Source: Bradyrhizobium archetypum (lineage in GTDB: Bacteria; Pseudomonadota; Alphaproteobacteria; Rhizobiales; Xanthobacteraceae). Taken from it: a stretch of DNA of 64,000 bases. Positions within the stretch are counted from its first letter, which is position 1; each line of letters begins with the position of its first letter. Made by a program: the position numbers and the translations under genes. Below are positions 7,686 to 16,419 of this stretch, piece after piece. The stretch spans positions 186,001 through 250,000 of the forward strand of contig NZ_JAAVLW010000003.1 of NCBI RefSeq assembly GCF_013114835.1, given 5' to 3'. Under the pieces are notes generated by a model that was not told where the DNA came from, searched no databases, and was given only the letters and a program-made list of their open reading frames with translations.

Positions 7686-9533
7686 TCAGAGCGTCTTGAG
7701 GTATTCGATCAGCGCCTTTCGATCGCCCGCCGACAGCGCCGGTCCGATGACGCCCTTGATTTCTCTGTCCTTGCTGTACTCCTTCCTGAATTCGTGGCCC
7801 CGGTTCGAATTGCCGCGAATCGAGGTGTCGAATTCGAATCCGTTGGGAATCGGGTCCGTCTTGTACCCGATCTTCACGGCGTCGTATTCGCGGCTGCCGA
7901 GATAGAATTTGGCAGGCCGTTTCTCCGGGTCGCCCAGCAAGTCTTCGATGGTCGGCACCGAGCCGTTATGCAGATAGGGCGGCGTTGCCCAGATGCCGTT
8001 CAGCGGGCGGACCTTGTAGGCGAGTTCACCCCGCAGCTCGTTCGGCATGTAGCCGTCGATTCGTTTCCGCTCCGCCGCGCTCACCGGCGGCTTCTGCTGA
8101 TCGAAGATGGAGTTGACGGTCTTCTCGACGAGTTCGCCGAGTGCGAACGCAAAGCTGGAGCTCTTGAGGCCGAGATGCTCGGGTACCGCGACCGTGCGGG
8201 CGAGCATGTCCGCCGCCTGCGCGGGATCAGTGCCGATATGCGAGATCGGAACGTTCTCGACCTTGAGGATCGCCTCGCCGGCCTCGTTCTTGGTCCACCA
8301 GTCCTTGTTGTTGAAATCATAGAACGCCTCGCTCGTCACCGGCGGCCGGTGGCATTCCTGACAATGGGTCTTGTAGAGCTCCGCGCCCTTCTCGGCCAGC
8401 TTCTGATCGATCGGCGGCAGGATGTCACCCGGCCATTTCGGCGACTTCAGGCCGGAGAATCCATCCTTTGCATTGGGCGGATTCTTGCCTTTGATCATCT
8501 GCTCCATCTCATCGAGCGACTTCACGTCGACGCTCGATTTGTACAGGCCCTTTGATGGATCGGTCAGATTGAGCTCCGCCGATACGCCGAGCGATTCGCC
8601 GGCGTTGCGCACCATCGGCTGCATGATCGAGCCGTTGTACTGCACCCAATCGAACCACGGCGTGTTCCAGATCCGCGGGAAATGCACCGGCGCGGAGGAG
8701 CCGGCGTAATTTTCCGGCTTCTTCAAGTCAATGGAAAACACCTGGTTGCCGATCCGGTTGAGCGCGTCGAGCCGTCCGTATCCTTCCAGGATGCTCTGGG
8801 AGGCGACGCGTTCTTCCAGGTTCTTGACCTGCTTGTACTGGGCCAGGACCTGGTCGAGCTGGTTCTTCAGCGTCTCGCGGTCGTCGACGGATGAGTCCGG
8901 CCCCAGGATGCGCTCGGCAAAGCGGCTGAAGCGACCGGGCCAGATACGCGTCAGCAGCAGCGAGATGCCCATGCCCTGTTTCATCTTGAACAGATCGGTG
9001 AGCGCCGGTCCGCCGTCGATGACGACCGCGGTGTCCTTGTAGGTGAGGCTGCCGGTATGGCAGGCCGCGCAGGTCAGCCCGACGCCGGTCATGTCCTGCT
9101 TGTTGCGCGGGTTCCTCCACGGCGCGCCGGTTGGGTCCAGCATCGGGCCGCCCTGCGCGAAGCCGATCGGCAGCGCCTGCTTGCCGGAGATGATGGTATC
9201 GGCAATGAAGCCGTAGCGATCAAGATAGGCGGGATCGCTGAACAGGCCGGGCGAGGTGAACAACAGCCACGGGATGGTCGGCTGTTCCAGCGCCATGAAC
9301 CATTCGTAGGGAAAGCCGAAGGTCCGCGTGCCCTGATCGGCGTGATAGAACCAGCTCAGCTTTTCCTTGGGAATGCCCTGGTCGAGCCACACGGTCTTCT
9401 TCGGCGTCGGATGCTCGACGATCCTGACGTGAAGATCCTGCCACAGCTTGGCGACGTCGTCCTTGAAGGCGACGTAACCGATGCCGACGATCGCCAGCAC
9501 GCCGACAATTTTCGCAATTCTCCAGCCACGCAT
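7686..9533 (-). CDS. Di-haem c-type cytochrome, RoxA-like / cytochrome c peroxidase superfamily
   Basis: 615 residues from an ATG with AAGGGG upstream (an earlier in-frame ATG at 9572 lacks a site). One N-terminal hydrophobic segment (IAKIVGVLAIVGIGYVAF) acts as signal or membrane anchor. Two covalent haem sites are visible: CAACH at residues 155-159 and CQECH at 391-395. The stretches WNTPWFDWVQYNGSIMQPM and LNGIWATPPYLHNGSVPTIEDLL resemble the conserved core of RoxA-like di-haem oxygenases and related peroxidases. RoxA cleaves rubber in other bacteria; most rhizobial homologues are uncharacterised. Periplasmic, stand-alone, divergent from the 9651 hydrolase. Substrate unknown. Confidence 0.85.
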   Translation of the reverse strand: MRGWRIAKIVGVLAIVGIGYVAFKDDVAKLWQDLHVRIVEHPTPKKTVWLDQGIPKEKLSWFYHADQGTRTFGFPYEWFMALEQPTIPWLLFTSPGLFSDPAYLDRYGFIADTIISGKQALPIGFAQGGPMLDPTGAPWRNPRNKQDMTGVGLTCAACHTGSLTYKDTAVVIDGGPALTDLFKMKQGMGISLLLTRIWPGRFSRFAERILGPDSSVDDRETLKNQLDQVLAQYKQVKNLEERVASQSILEGYGRLDALNRIGNQVFSIDLKKPENYAGSSAPVHFPRIWNTPWFDWVQYNGSIMQPMVRNAGESLGVSAELNLTDPSKGLYKSSVDVKSLDEMEQMIKGKNPPNAKDGFSGLKSPKWPGDILPPIDQKLAEKGAELYKTHCQECHRPPVTSEAFYDFNNKDWWTKNEAGEAILKVENVPISHIGTDPAQAADMLARTVAVPEHLGLKSSSFAFALGELVEKTVNSIFDQQKPPVSAAERKRIDGYMPNELRGELAYKVRPLNGIWATPPYLHNGSVPTIEDLLGDPEKRPAKFYLGSREYDAVKIGYKTDPIPNGFEFDTSIRGNSNRGHEFRKEYSKDREIKGVIGPALSAGDRKALIEYLKTL

Positions 9534-9650
9534 GGCGTGCCCCTTCCCCAAAGCCGCGCTGCCAGCGCGCAATATTCCTTGAGCGCGCGGGATGCGCTGT
9601 GTTTTTCAGTATAGAGTCTCCATCATGCAGAAAAGTGACGGACAGATCAC

Positions 9651-10334
9651 ATGACGGCAGAGGCGGCAGAACACTTGCGGATCGAGATCAGTCCTGGTGA
9701 CGCCGTTTCCGCGCTATTGATTCGGCCGCCGCAGGCGCGCGCGTGTTACGTGTTTGCGCACGGCGCCGGCGCGGGCATGACCCACAAATCCATGGCGACG
9801 GTTGCCACAGGCCTTGGCGAGCGCGGCATTGCGTCGCTGCGCTATCAGTTTTCATACATGGAGAAAGGCAGCAAGCGGCCGGATGCGCCCAAGCTCGCGC
9901 ACGCCGCCGTTCGGGCGGCGGTGGCGGAAGCGGCGCGATGTTGTCCGTCGTTGCCGCTCGTCGCGGGCGGCAGATCGTTCGGCGGCCGGATGACGTCGCA
10001 GGCGCAAGCGCTGGCACCATTGTCTGGCGTTCGCGGGTTAGCGTTTCTCGGCTTTCCGCTGCACCCGGCCGGAGCGCCGTCCAGCGAGCGAGCCAAGCAT
10101 CTCGCCGATGTCGAAGTCCCGATGCTGTTCCTGCAGGGCACGCGCGATGCGCTGGCGGAATTGAACCTGCTCGAACCCGTCGTCAAGAGCTTGGGATCGC
10201 GCGCGACGCTGCATTTGCTTGAGGGTGCCGATCACTCCTTTCACGTGCTGAAGAGCTCTGGGCGGAATGATCGCGCGGTGCTTGACGAAGCATTGGATGC
10301 GTTTGCAGCGTGGATTGAAGACGTCGTGCGTTAA
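9651..10334 (+). CDS. Small alpha/beta hydrolase (dienelactone-hydrolase / KANL3-Tex30-like)
   Basis: A 227-residue single-domain hydrolase with no signal peptide. It starts with a glycine-rich strand turn (VFAHGAGAGMTHKSM), has the nucleophile elbow AGGRSFGGRM (G-x-S-x-G), an acid after FLQGTRDAL, and the catalytic histidine in LEGADHSFH. The pattern FAHGAGAGM...GGRSFGGRM...ADHSF is that of the KANL3/Tex30-type alpha/beta hydrolases annotated as conserved bacterial proteins. The substrate is unknown. It is transcribed away from the RoxA-like cytochrome gene, with a 117-base gap as the shared promoter. Confidence 0.85.
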   Translation: MTAEAAEHLRIEISPGDAVSALLIRPPQARACYVFAHGAGAGMTHKSMATVATGLGERGIASLRYQFSYMEKGSKRPDAPKLAHAAVRAAVAEAARCCPSLPLVAGGRSFGGRMTSQAQALAPLSGVRGLAFLGFPLHPAGAPSSERAKHLADVEVPMLFLQGTRDALAELNLLEPVVKSLGSRATLHLLEGADHSFHVLKSSGRNDRAVLDEALDAFAAWIEDVVR

Positions 10335-10343
10335 TCTCTCCGA

Positions 10344-10466
10344 TGTCGTCCCTGCGAACGCAGGGACCCATAACCACGACTGTGCATTGTTGAAAAAAGC
10401 TGTCTCCCCTTCGTGACCTTTTCACAGGCCGCGGCGTATGGGTCCCGGCTCAGGGCCGGGGCGATG
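10344..10466. repeat. Intergenic palindromic repeat
   Basis: Starts with a CCCTGC/GCAGGG hairpin and carries matching outer arms GACCCATA (10365-10372) and TATGGGTC (10437-10444). It resembles the element at 32094-32215, which also pairs a GGGACCCA-type arm with a GGGTCCC-type arm. Confidence 0.6.
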
Positions 10467-10509
10467 GCGAGAGAGTTGCGCTTCGCGTCATCCTAGCTAC
10501 GATGGCGCC

Positions 10510-11244
10510 ATGACAAAAATCCTCATCGTCAATCCGAACACAACCGCCGCAATGACCGAAACGATCGGCGCTGCCGCGCGCGCCGTCGCGGCAGCCGACA
10601 CCGACATCGTCGCCGTCACCTCGGCGATGGGCCCGGTCTCGATCGAAGGCTATTACGACGAAGTGTTCGCCGTGCCCGGCCTGATCCAGGCGCTGATGAA
10701 TGTGCCCGATGTCGATGCGGCGATCATCGCCTGCTTCGACGATACCGGCCTCGATGCCGCGCGAACCGCCGCGCCGTTTCCGGTGGTCGGTATTTGCGAG
10801 GCGGCGCTGGTGACGGCCGGCCAGATCGCAAAGCGCATCGCCGTCGTCACCACGCTGCCGCGCTCGATTGTGCCGCTGGAAGAGCTGGTGCGCCGCTATG
10901 GCTATGCGGAGCGGGCGCAGGTCACCGCCTGCGACGTCGCGGTGCTCGATCTCGAGAAGCCCGGCTCGGGAGCAGAGGCAAAACTGGAGGCCGAAATTGC
11001 CCGCGCGCTCGACAAGGGCGCCGAGGCGATCGTGCTCGGCTGTGCGGGCATGGCCGAGCTGGCGCAAAACCTGTCGCGAAAATTCGGCGTGCCGGTAGTC
11101 GACGGCGTAGCGGCCGCGGTCAAGCAGGCCGAGGCGCTGGCCGGATTGAAGCTCACCACATCCCGGCGCGGCTCCTATGCCTCGCCGAGCGTGAAGAACT
11201 ACACCGGCTTGCTGGAGCGGTTCGCGCCGAAAACCTCAGGCTGA
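10510..11244 (+). CDS. Aspartate/glutamate (hydantoin) racemase family protein
   Basis: 244 residues, starting at MTKILIVNPNTTAAMTETI, the signature N-terminus of this family. Two cysteines at the expected places could be the acid/base pair: IIACFDDTGLDAAR and IVLGCAGMAEL. The family racemises amino acids or 5-substituted hydantoins without cofactor. No hydantoinase or carbamoylase is adjacent, so the substrate is open. Its 3' end overlaps the converging SDR gene by nine bases. Confidence 0.88.
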   Translation: MTKILIVNPNTTAAMTETIGAAARAVAAADTDIVAVTSAMGPVSIEGYYDEVFAVPGLIQALMNVPDVDAAIIACFDDTGLDAARTAAPFPVVGICEAALVTAGQIAKRIAVVTTLPRSIVPLEELVRRYGYAERAQVTACDVAVLDLEKPGSGAEAKLEAEIARALDKGAEAIVLGCAGMAELAQNLSRKFGVPVVDGVAAAVKQAEALAGLKLTTSRRGSYASPSVKNYTGLLERFAPKTSG

Positions 11245-12018
11245 TTGCGGCGCGCCGTAGATCTTGTCGCGCAGCCGGCGCATGCCGGCGAGCCAGCGGT
11301 CGCGGTTGGAGGCCTTGCGCAGCATGTATTCGGCGACCTGCGGGTGCGACAAAATGAGGAAGCGTTCTTCCGCCATCGCCTCGATCACCATCCGCGCCAC
11401 TTCCGGTGGCTGCAGCACGCCGTCGACCCTTGCCGCGCTCGGGCCTGGTGTCGTCATGCCGGTCTGCACCGATTGCGGGCACAGCACAGAGACGCGGATG
11501 CCGCGGTCGCCATATTGAATGGCGAGATGCTCGGCAAGCGCGACGGCGGCGTTCTTGGTGACGCCGTAGGGCATCGAGTTCAGCGAGGCCAGCAAGCCCG
11601 CGGCGGAAGCGGTATTGAGCAGATAGCCCGAACCACGCGCGAGCATGCCCGGCACCAACGCGCGCGCCGCAAACACGTGGCTCATGACGTGGACGCGCCA
11701 GCTCACGTCCCAGTCGGCGTCGGAGGCGGTCTCCTGACCCTTGCGCGAAAGGCCAGCATTGGAAAAGAACACGTCCACCGGACCATACTTGTCCTCGGCC
11801 GCGGCGATCAGCGCCTTGATGTCTTCCTCCAGTCCGACGTCCGCCGTGATCGGCAGCCCGTCGATGTCGCCGGCGACCTTGGCGAGCTTCTCGCGCGAGG
11901 TCTTCAGATCGGCGAGAACGACGCCGCGCGCGCCGGCTTCCGCATAGGCGCGCGCCACCGCCTCGCCGATGCCGCTCGCGGCTCCCGTGACGACGCAGAC
12001 CTTGCCTTTGACATGCAT
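11236..12018 (-). CDS. Short-chain dehydrogenase/reductase
   Basis: 260 residues from MHVKGKVCVV; the open frame continues upstream into a repeat, so this ATG is preferred. The NAD(P)-binding glycine motif is TGAASGIGEAVAR, the structural motif is FSNAGLS, and the catalytic pair is in NSMPYGVTKNAAV (YxxxK) after a serine in LNTASAAG. Classical SDR length. The substrate is not predictable. The next gene upstream on the same strand (12151-13125) is a ketopantoate-reductase-like enzyme, separated by a palindromic repeat, so co-transcription is possible but not required. Confidence 0.9.
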   Translation of the reverse strand: MHVKGKVCVVTGAASGIGEAVARAYAEAGARGVVLADLKTSREKLAKVAGDIDGLPITADVGLEEDIKALIAAAEDKYGPVDVFFSNAGLSRKGQETASDADWDVSWRVHVMSHVFAARALVPGMLARGSGYLLNTASAAGLLASLNSMPYGVTKNAAVALAEHLAIQYGDRGIRVSVLCPQSVQTGMTTPGPSAARVDGVLQPPEVARMVIEAMAEERFLILSHPQVAEYMLRKASNRDRWLAGMRRLRDKIYGAPQSA

Positions 12019-12051
12019 GGTGCGGTTTCCTCTTCTTGATTCGACTCCTCC

Positions 12052-12135
12052 GTCGTTGCGAGGAGCGCAAGCGACGAAGCAATCCATCTCTCAGCTTGCG
12101 GCGCGATGGATTGCTTCGCTGCGCTCGCAATGACG
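12052..12135. repeat. Palindromic repeat, GAAGCAATCCAT family
   Basis: Arms built on GCGACGAAGCAATCCAT and ATGGATTGCTTCGCTGCGC, bounded by CGTTGCGAG and CTCGCAATGACG. The same element lies, inverted, at 22944-23026. This is one of the abundant Bradyrhizobium-type repeats and can fold into a long hairpin. Confidence 0.8.
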
Positions 12136-12150
12136 GTTCGGATGTCTTGC

Positions 12151-13125
12151 CTAACCTGCATAGAGCCCCTTGTCGCGCGCCTGGCGGATGGCGAGTGCGG
12201 CCATCATGTCGAGCATCGGTGTCGAAAGTCCGGCGGCGCGCGCAAACGCGGCGGGCGCGCGGACCAATACGTCGATCTCCATGGCGCGACCGAGTTCGTA
12301 ATCCTGTAGGATCGACGGCTTGTGATCCGGCGCGGGGCCCGAGCGCGTCACCCGCTTGACTTGCGGAAAGCAGCTTTGTGCGACGCTGTTGGCTTCATCC
12401 AGCAGGCGCGGGACGATGTCGGCGAGGTCCGGATCATCGCGGACGGCGCGCGCGGTCTGTCCGGTCAAAAGGCACAGCACCGACATCGACATGTTGGTCA
12501 GGAGTTTTGACCAGATCGTCTCCCTGATCTGCGCGACCTCGGGCGAATCGATCGAAGCTTCGTTCAACGCGGCGCGCAGCTTTGCGACCCGCTCGCTGGC
12601 GCGATCGTCGCATTCGCCGATCAGGAGCCGATTGCGTTCGGGCGACAGGTTCGCCACCACCCCCGGCGCAACGACTTCGTTGGACGAAAACACCACGCCG
12701 CCGACAATCCGTTGTTTCGGGATCGCCGTGCGCAAGCGTCCGCCAAGATCGAGAAAGGCCAGGTCCGGCACGGGCGGATGGCTTGGCGAAAGCCCGATAT
12801 CGTACCACCAGGGAATGCCGTTCTGCGCGAACACCACGGCGGTATCATCGCCGAGCAGCGGCAGCAAGCCGGCGGCGAGGCTGGAGAGGCTTGTCGCCTT
12901 CAGCGTGCAGATGACGGCGTCCTGCCGGCCGAGCGTCGTCGGATCGCTCGATGCATTCACCTTCGCCTTGAACTCGCCATCTCCGACACGCAGCGTCAGC
13001 CCATTCGCTTTCACGGCATCCAGATGCGCGCCTCGCATCACGCAGGAGACGTCGTGTCCTGCCTGCGCGAGCCGCACCGCAAAATGGCTGCCGACGGCGC
13101 CCGCACCGAAAACGCAAATCCGCAT
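12151..13125 (-). CDS. Ketopantoate reductase (ApbA/PanE) family protein
   Basis: A complete 324-residue member. N-terminal Rossmann motif MRICVFGAGAVGSHFAVRLAQAGHDV, then the conserved FAQNGIPWW loop and IRETIWSKLLTNMSMSVLC (the K..N region). The C-terminal domain ends with GRAMEIDVLVRAPAAFARAAG and a helix. This paralogue is clearly different from the partial one at the start of the window: the QNG motif here is followed by IPWWYD, a feature of a sub-group seen next to catabolic genes. It may reduce another 2-oxoacid rather than ketopantoate. Confidence 0.88.
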   Translation of the reverse strand: MRICVFGAGAVGSHFAVRLAQAGHDVSCVMRGAHLDAVKANGLTLRVGDGEFKAKVNASSDPTTLGRQDAVICTLKATSLSSLAAGLLPLLGDDTAVVFAQNGIPWWYDIGLSPSHPPVPDLAFLDLGGRLRTAIPKQRIVGGVVFSSNEVVAPGVVANLSPERNRLLIGECDDRASERVAKLRAALNEASIDSPEVAQIRETIWSKLLTNMSMSVLCLLTGQTARAVRDDPDLADIVPRLLDEANSVAQSCFPQVKRVTRSGPAPDHKPSILQDYELGRAMEIDVLVRAPAAFARAAGLSTPMLDMMAALAIRQARDKGLYAG

Positions 13126-13319
13126 GGATGGAAATCCTGCTGGGGAAGGGGGACGTAGCTCTTGCTAGTTTTCACAAGCCTTGTTCATGCGCAACCGGCC
13201 GGTTCGTCATGGCGGTTTGCGCAAGATGGCGCGCTGCAGCGCCAGCGGGAACCTTCCTGTTCCATTAGCATTCATTATGCACCTTCAGTGTCAGTGACGT
13301 AGCGATGGTGGGGCGTGCC

Positions 13320-14663
13320 ATGTCAAAACTCGGGTTGGGAATTGCCGTTGTTGTTCTCGCCACCGCGCTGTCGGCGGCCGGTTATGCCGTCGCGAAGGGT
13401 GGCGGCGGCCATGGCGGTGGCCACGGAGGTGGACATGGCGGCGGTCATGGAGGTGGACACGGCGGCGGCCATCGTGGCGGAGGTCATGGTCACCATTTCG
13501 GTGGCCGGCATCATGGCGGCGGTCATTTTCACGGCAGAGCGGCGCATTTCCGCTCCTTCTCCGCTCCTCGAATGAACCGTGCTATGGCCGGCGGCCGCGC
13601 GAATGCGCGTGCGTTTGCCCGCAGCTCGGCTGTCCTGCGTAGTCCCGCCGCCCGCGCCAGCCTGACCGCGGGCGCCGCGCTGGCAGGCTGGCAATACGGC
13701 CGGCCCCGCGGCGGCGGCTGGTGGCAGCACGGCAATGGCGGATATGGCTGGGTCGGGCCGCTGTTCTGGCCTTTCGCCTATAATGACCTCTACGACTACA
13801 CGCTGTGGGGACCGGGTGTCGGCGCGCCGTTCTGGTACTATGGCTATGACGACATCTATGCCGGCGTGTTCGGCCCTTACGATTATGAGGGCCTATCGGG
13901 CTACCTGCCGCCGCGCGGGTCTCCGGATGATGGCCGGCTGGCGCAATTCTGCGGTGACGATAGCCGCGAAATCGCCGGCCTGCCGATCGATCTCATCGCG
14001 CGAGTGATCGAGCCGACCGAGGCGCAACGCACAGCGCTTGACGATCTCGCCAATGCGTCGGTGACATCGGCGCAGAAGATCAAGGCGGCGTGCCCGACAG
14101 CGATTGCGCTTACGGCATCTGGCCGGCTCGCCGCGATGCAGCAGCGTATCGAGGCCATGCTCGCAGGCGTCGCGACCGTGCAGCCGGCGCTGGAGAAGTT
14201 TTACGGTCTTCTGAATGACGAGCAGAAGGCGCGGCTGAATGCGGTCGCTGAGGAACAGGAAAGGAAAGCCGAGCGGCGCGGCAGAAGATCGTTGGCGCGG
14301 GCCTGCGACATCACGCAACCATCGGGCTTGAGATGGCCGACCGAGGAAATCGAGGCGCGGCTGCGCCCGACCGACGTGCAACGCACGGCCCTTACCGCCC
14401 TGCAGAATGCAAACACCAAGGCCAGCGAGATGCTGAACGCATCGTGCCGGCCCGAGGAAGCGGCCACGCCATCGGCGCGGCTCGCGGCGGCCGGCAAGCG
14501 GCTTGATGTCATGCTGCAGGCGGTCAAGCAGGTGCGCACCGCGCTCGATGACTTCTATGCGACCCTGAACGACGAGCAGAAGGCCCAGTTCGAGGCGATC
14601 GGCCCGCGGCGGACTTCCTTTGCCGACAGGTCCGATATGATGCGGCGGTACGGCCGACGGTAA
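13320..14663 (+). CDS. Exported Gly/His-rich protein with two LTXXQ-like (Spy-type) repeats
   Basis: 447 residues from the ATG that follows GGTGGGG (an in-frame start 15 bases earlier has no site). After a signal sequence (IAVVVLATALSAAGYAVA) there is a run of GGGH repeats and other histidine-rich sequence to about residue 75, likely able to bind divalent metal. A tyrosine/glycine-rich linker follows. The C-terminal half holds two copies of an LTXXQ-like helical unit: TEAQRTALDDLANAS...LEKFYGLLNDEQKARLNA and TDVQRTALTALQNAN...LDDFYATLNDEQKAQFEA. Spy/CpxP-type proteins with this motif act as periplasmic chaperones or envelope-stress sensors. The combination with the metal-binding tail is notable. 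Confidence 0.85.
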   Translation: MSKLGLGIAVVVLATALSAAGYAVAKGGGGHGGGHGGGHGGGHGGGHGGGHRGGGHGHHFGGRHHGGGHFHGRAAHFRSFSAPRMNRAMAGGRANARAFARSSAVLRSPAARASLTAGAALAGWQYGRPRGGGWWQHGNGGYGWVGPLFWPFAYNDLYDYTLWGPGVGAPFWYYGYDDIYAGVFGPYDYEGLSGYLPPRGSPDDGRLAQFCGDDSREIAGLPIDLIARVIEPTEAQRTALDDLANASVTSAQKIKAACPTAIALTASGRLAAMQQRIEAMLAGVATVQPALEKFYGLLNDEQKARLNAVAEEQERKAERRGRRSLARACDITQPSGLRWPTEEIEARLRPTDVQRTALTALQNANTKASEMLNASCRPEEAATPSARLAAAGKRLDVMLQAVKQVRTALDDFYATLNDEQKAQFEAIGPRRTSFADRSDMMRRYGRR

Positions 14664-14738
14664 TTCAGCGGCCGTGACAGCGGCCGTGATCCCGGCCTAT
14701 TGTTCGGCATAACAAGATGCCGAACAAAGGGGCTTCGA

Positions 14739-15536
14739 ATGACTGCCAATCCGGTCTTGTGGAATCTCGATGCGCGCGGTGTCGCCACCGTCACGCTCAA
14801 TCGCCCGGAGGTGAACAACGCCTATGACGGCGGACTGATCGGCGGCGTGCTCGCGGCGATGGACGATCTCGGCAACAAGCAAAACCTTCGCGTCGTCGTG
14901 CTCAAAGGCAACGGCAAGCATTTCCAGGCCGGCGCCGACCTGAAATGGATCAATGGCGTGCGGCCGAAATCGGTGGAAGAGAACGAAAAGGTATCGCGCG
15001 CGACGTTCGAGGCCGTGCAGCGGTTGAACACGCTGCCGATCCCGACGGTGGCGCTGGTGCAGGGCGGCTGCTTTGGCGGCGGCACCGGCGTGATCTCGGC
15101 CTGCGACGTCGTGATCGCCGCTGACAATGCGATGTTCTCGATTACCGAAGTTCGCTGGGGCCTGACGGCGGCGATCATCATTCCGCAGCTCTGCGACGCC
15201 ATCGGCGTCCGCCAGGTGCGCCGCTACGCGCTGACCGGCGAACGGTTCGGCGCGGAGGAAGCGCGGCGCATCGGCCTGGTTCACGAGGTGGTGCCGCTGG
15301 CCGAACTGGAGGCGGCCGGCGCGAAGGTCGTCGAGCAACTGCTTGCCAACGGTCCCGAAGCGCTGGCCGAAACCAAGCGGCTTGCAATGGAGAGTTCTTT
15401 CGGGGGCATGGCCGTCGACGACGCGGCTTACGCGCGGCTGGTGAAAATGCACTCGGCGCGGCGGCAGACGAAAGAGGCCTCGGAGGGGCTGGCGTCGTTT
15501 GCAGAGAAGCGGGCGGCGAACTGGGGAGCGGCGTAA
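14739..15536 (+). CDS. Enoyl-CoA hydratase/isomerase (crotonase) family protein
   Basis: 265 residues; an upstream in-frame ATG at 14700 lies in poorly conserved sequence, and GGGGCTTCGA precedes the chosen ATG. Crotonase marks: VATVTLNRPEVNNAY near the N-terminus, the oxyanion region FQAGADLKWI, and VQGGCFGGGTGVISACDVVIA for the second oxyanion glycine, then ITEVRWGLTAAII with the general-acid glutamate position. The sequence resembles methylglutaconyl-CoA hydratase-type members. It opens a same-strand run that ends in an ABC importer, and the next gene starts immediately after its stop (TAAGTG), so it is likely co-transcribed with a catabolic operon. Confidence 0.88.
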   Translation: MTANPVLWNLDARGVATVTLNRPEVNNAYDGGLIGGVLAAMDDLGNKQNLRVVVLKGNGKHFQAGADLKWINGVRPKSVEENEKVSRATFEAVQRLNTLPIPTVALVQGGCFGGGTGVISACDVVIAADNAMFSITEVRWGLTAAIIIPQLCDAIGVRQVRRYALTGERFGAEEARRIGLVHEVVPLAELEAAGAKVVEQLLANGPEALAETKRLAMESSFGGMAVDDAAYARLVKMHSARRQTKEASEGLASFAEKRAANWGAA

Positions 15537-16343
15537 GTGTCCTCCAAACGCATCGCGATCGCCGGCTTGGGCGAGATCGGACGAACCGTGGCGCGCAAGC
15601 TGGCGCAGGGGTTGCCGGGCCTGTCGCTGGCGGCGATCGCGACCAGGGATCGCGAGAAGGCAACAGCGTGGCTCGATCGCGAGGGCATCTCGTGCCCGCT
15701 GGTTTCGCTCGATGAGCTGCCCGGCCATGCCGATCTCGTCGTTGAATGCGCGCCGGCTGTGATCCTCGACCAGATCTGCCGGCCGATGCTCGCCGCCGGC
15801 AAGCAGGTGATGGTGCTGAGCGCCAGCGCGCTTCTGCCGCGCGCTGATCTCGTCGATCTGGCGCGGGCCCATGGCGGCCAGATCATCGTGCCAACCGGCG
15901 CGCTGATCGGCTTCGATGCGGTTTCGGCGGCTGCCGAAGGCGCCATCCATTCGGTGCAAATGGTGACGCGCAAGCCACCCCGCGGCCTCGCCGGCGCGCC
16001 CTACCTGGTCGAGAACGGGATTTCCGTCGAGGGACTGACATCGGCGCTATGTGTCTTCAGAGGCTCGGCGCGCGAGGCCGCTGCCGCCTTTCCGGCCAAC
16101 GTCAATGTCGTGGCGGCGTTATCGCTCGCCGGCATTGGACCCGACCGCACGACGATCGAGATCTGGGCCGATCCGGCGATGACGCGGAACTGTCACCAGA
16201 TCAGGGTCGAAGCCGATTCCGCTTCGTTCACCATGTCGATCGAGAATGTTCCGTCGGAAAATCCACGGACCGGCCGCATCACCGCGCTGTCGGTGATCGC
16301 GGCGTTGCGCAAGCAGACCTCGCCGCTGCAGGTCGGAACTTGA
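15537..16343 (+). CDS. Aspartate dehydrogenase (NadX-like) family oxidoreductase
   Basis: 268 residues with a GTG start that directly abuts the stop of the enoyl-CoA hydratase gene. The N-terminal NAD-binding motif is IAIAGLGEIGRTVARKLA. It continues VVECAPAVILDQI and MVLSASALLPRADLVDLARAHGG, both typical of the L-aspartate dehydrogenase / homoserine-dehydrogenase-like fold. The C-terminal half has PANVNVVAALSLAGIGPDRTTIEIWADP, a stretch conserved in NadX-type enzymes. These enzymes oxidise aspartate to iminoaspartate or work in the reductive direction. In this operon setting, next to a transporter and an FAD oxidoreductase, a catabolic imine or amino-acid substrate is more likely than NAD synthesis. 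Confidence 0.82.
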   Translation: MSSKRIAIAGLGEIGRTVARKLAQGLPGLSLAAIATRDREKATAWLDREGISCPLVSLDELPGHADLVVECAPAVILDQICRPMLAAGKQVMVLSASALLPRADLVDLARAHGGQIIVPTGALIGFDAVSAAAEGAIHSVQMVTRKPPRGLAGAPYLVENGISVEGLTSALCVFRGSAREAAAAFPANVNVVAALSLAGIGPDRTTIEIWADPAMTRNCHQIRVEADSASFTMSIENVPSENPRTGRITALSVIAALRKQTSPLQVGT

Positions 16344-16419
16344 GCCGCCTCGCGCGGCGCGCTAGCTAGGAAACCGTGACGGAGGCATCAGCCTCCCGCC
16401 ATCGATCGGGAAGTTGCGC

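Noticed and set aside
14697..15959. A 420-residue open frame on the minus strand across the enoyl-CoA hydratase and NadX-like genes
   Set aside because: It is antisense to two genes with clear motifs, has arginine/histidine-rich composition typical of shadow frames in high-GC DNA, and no ribosome site.
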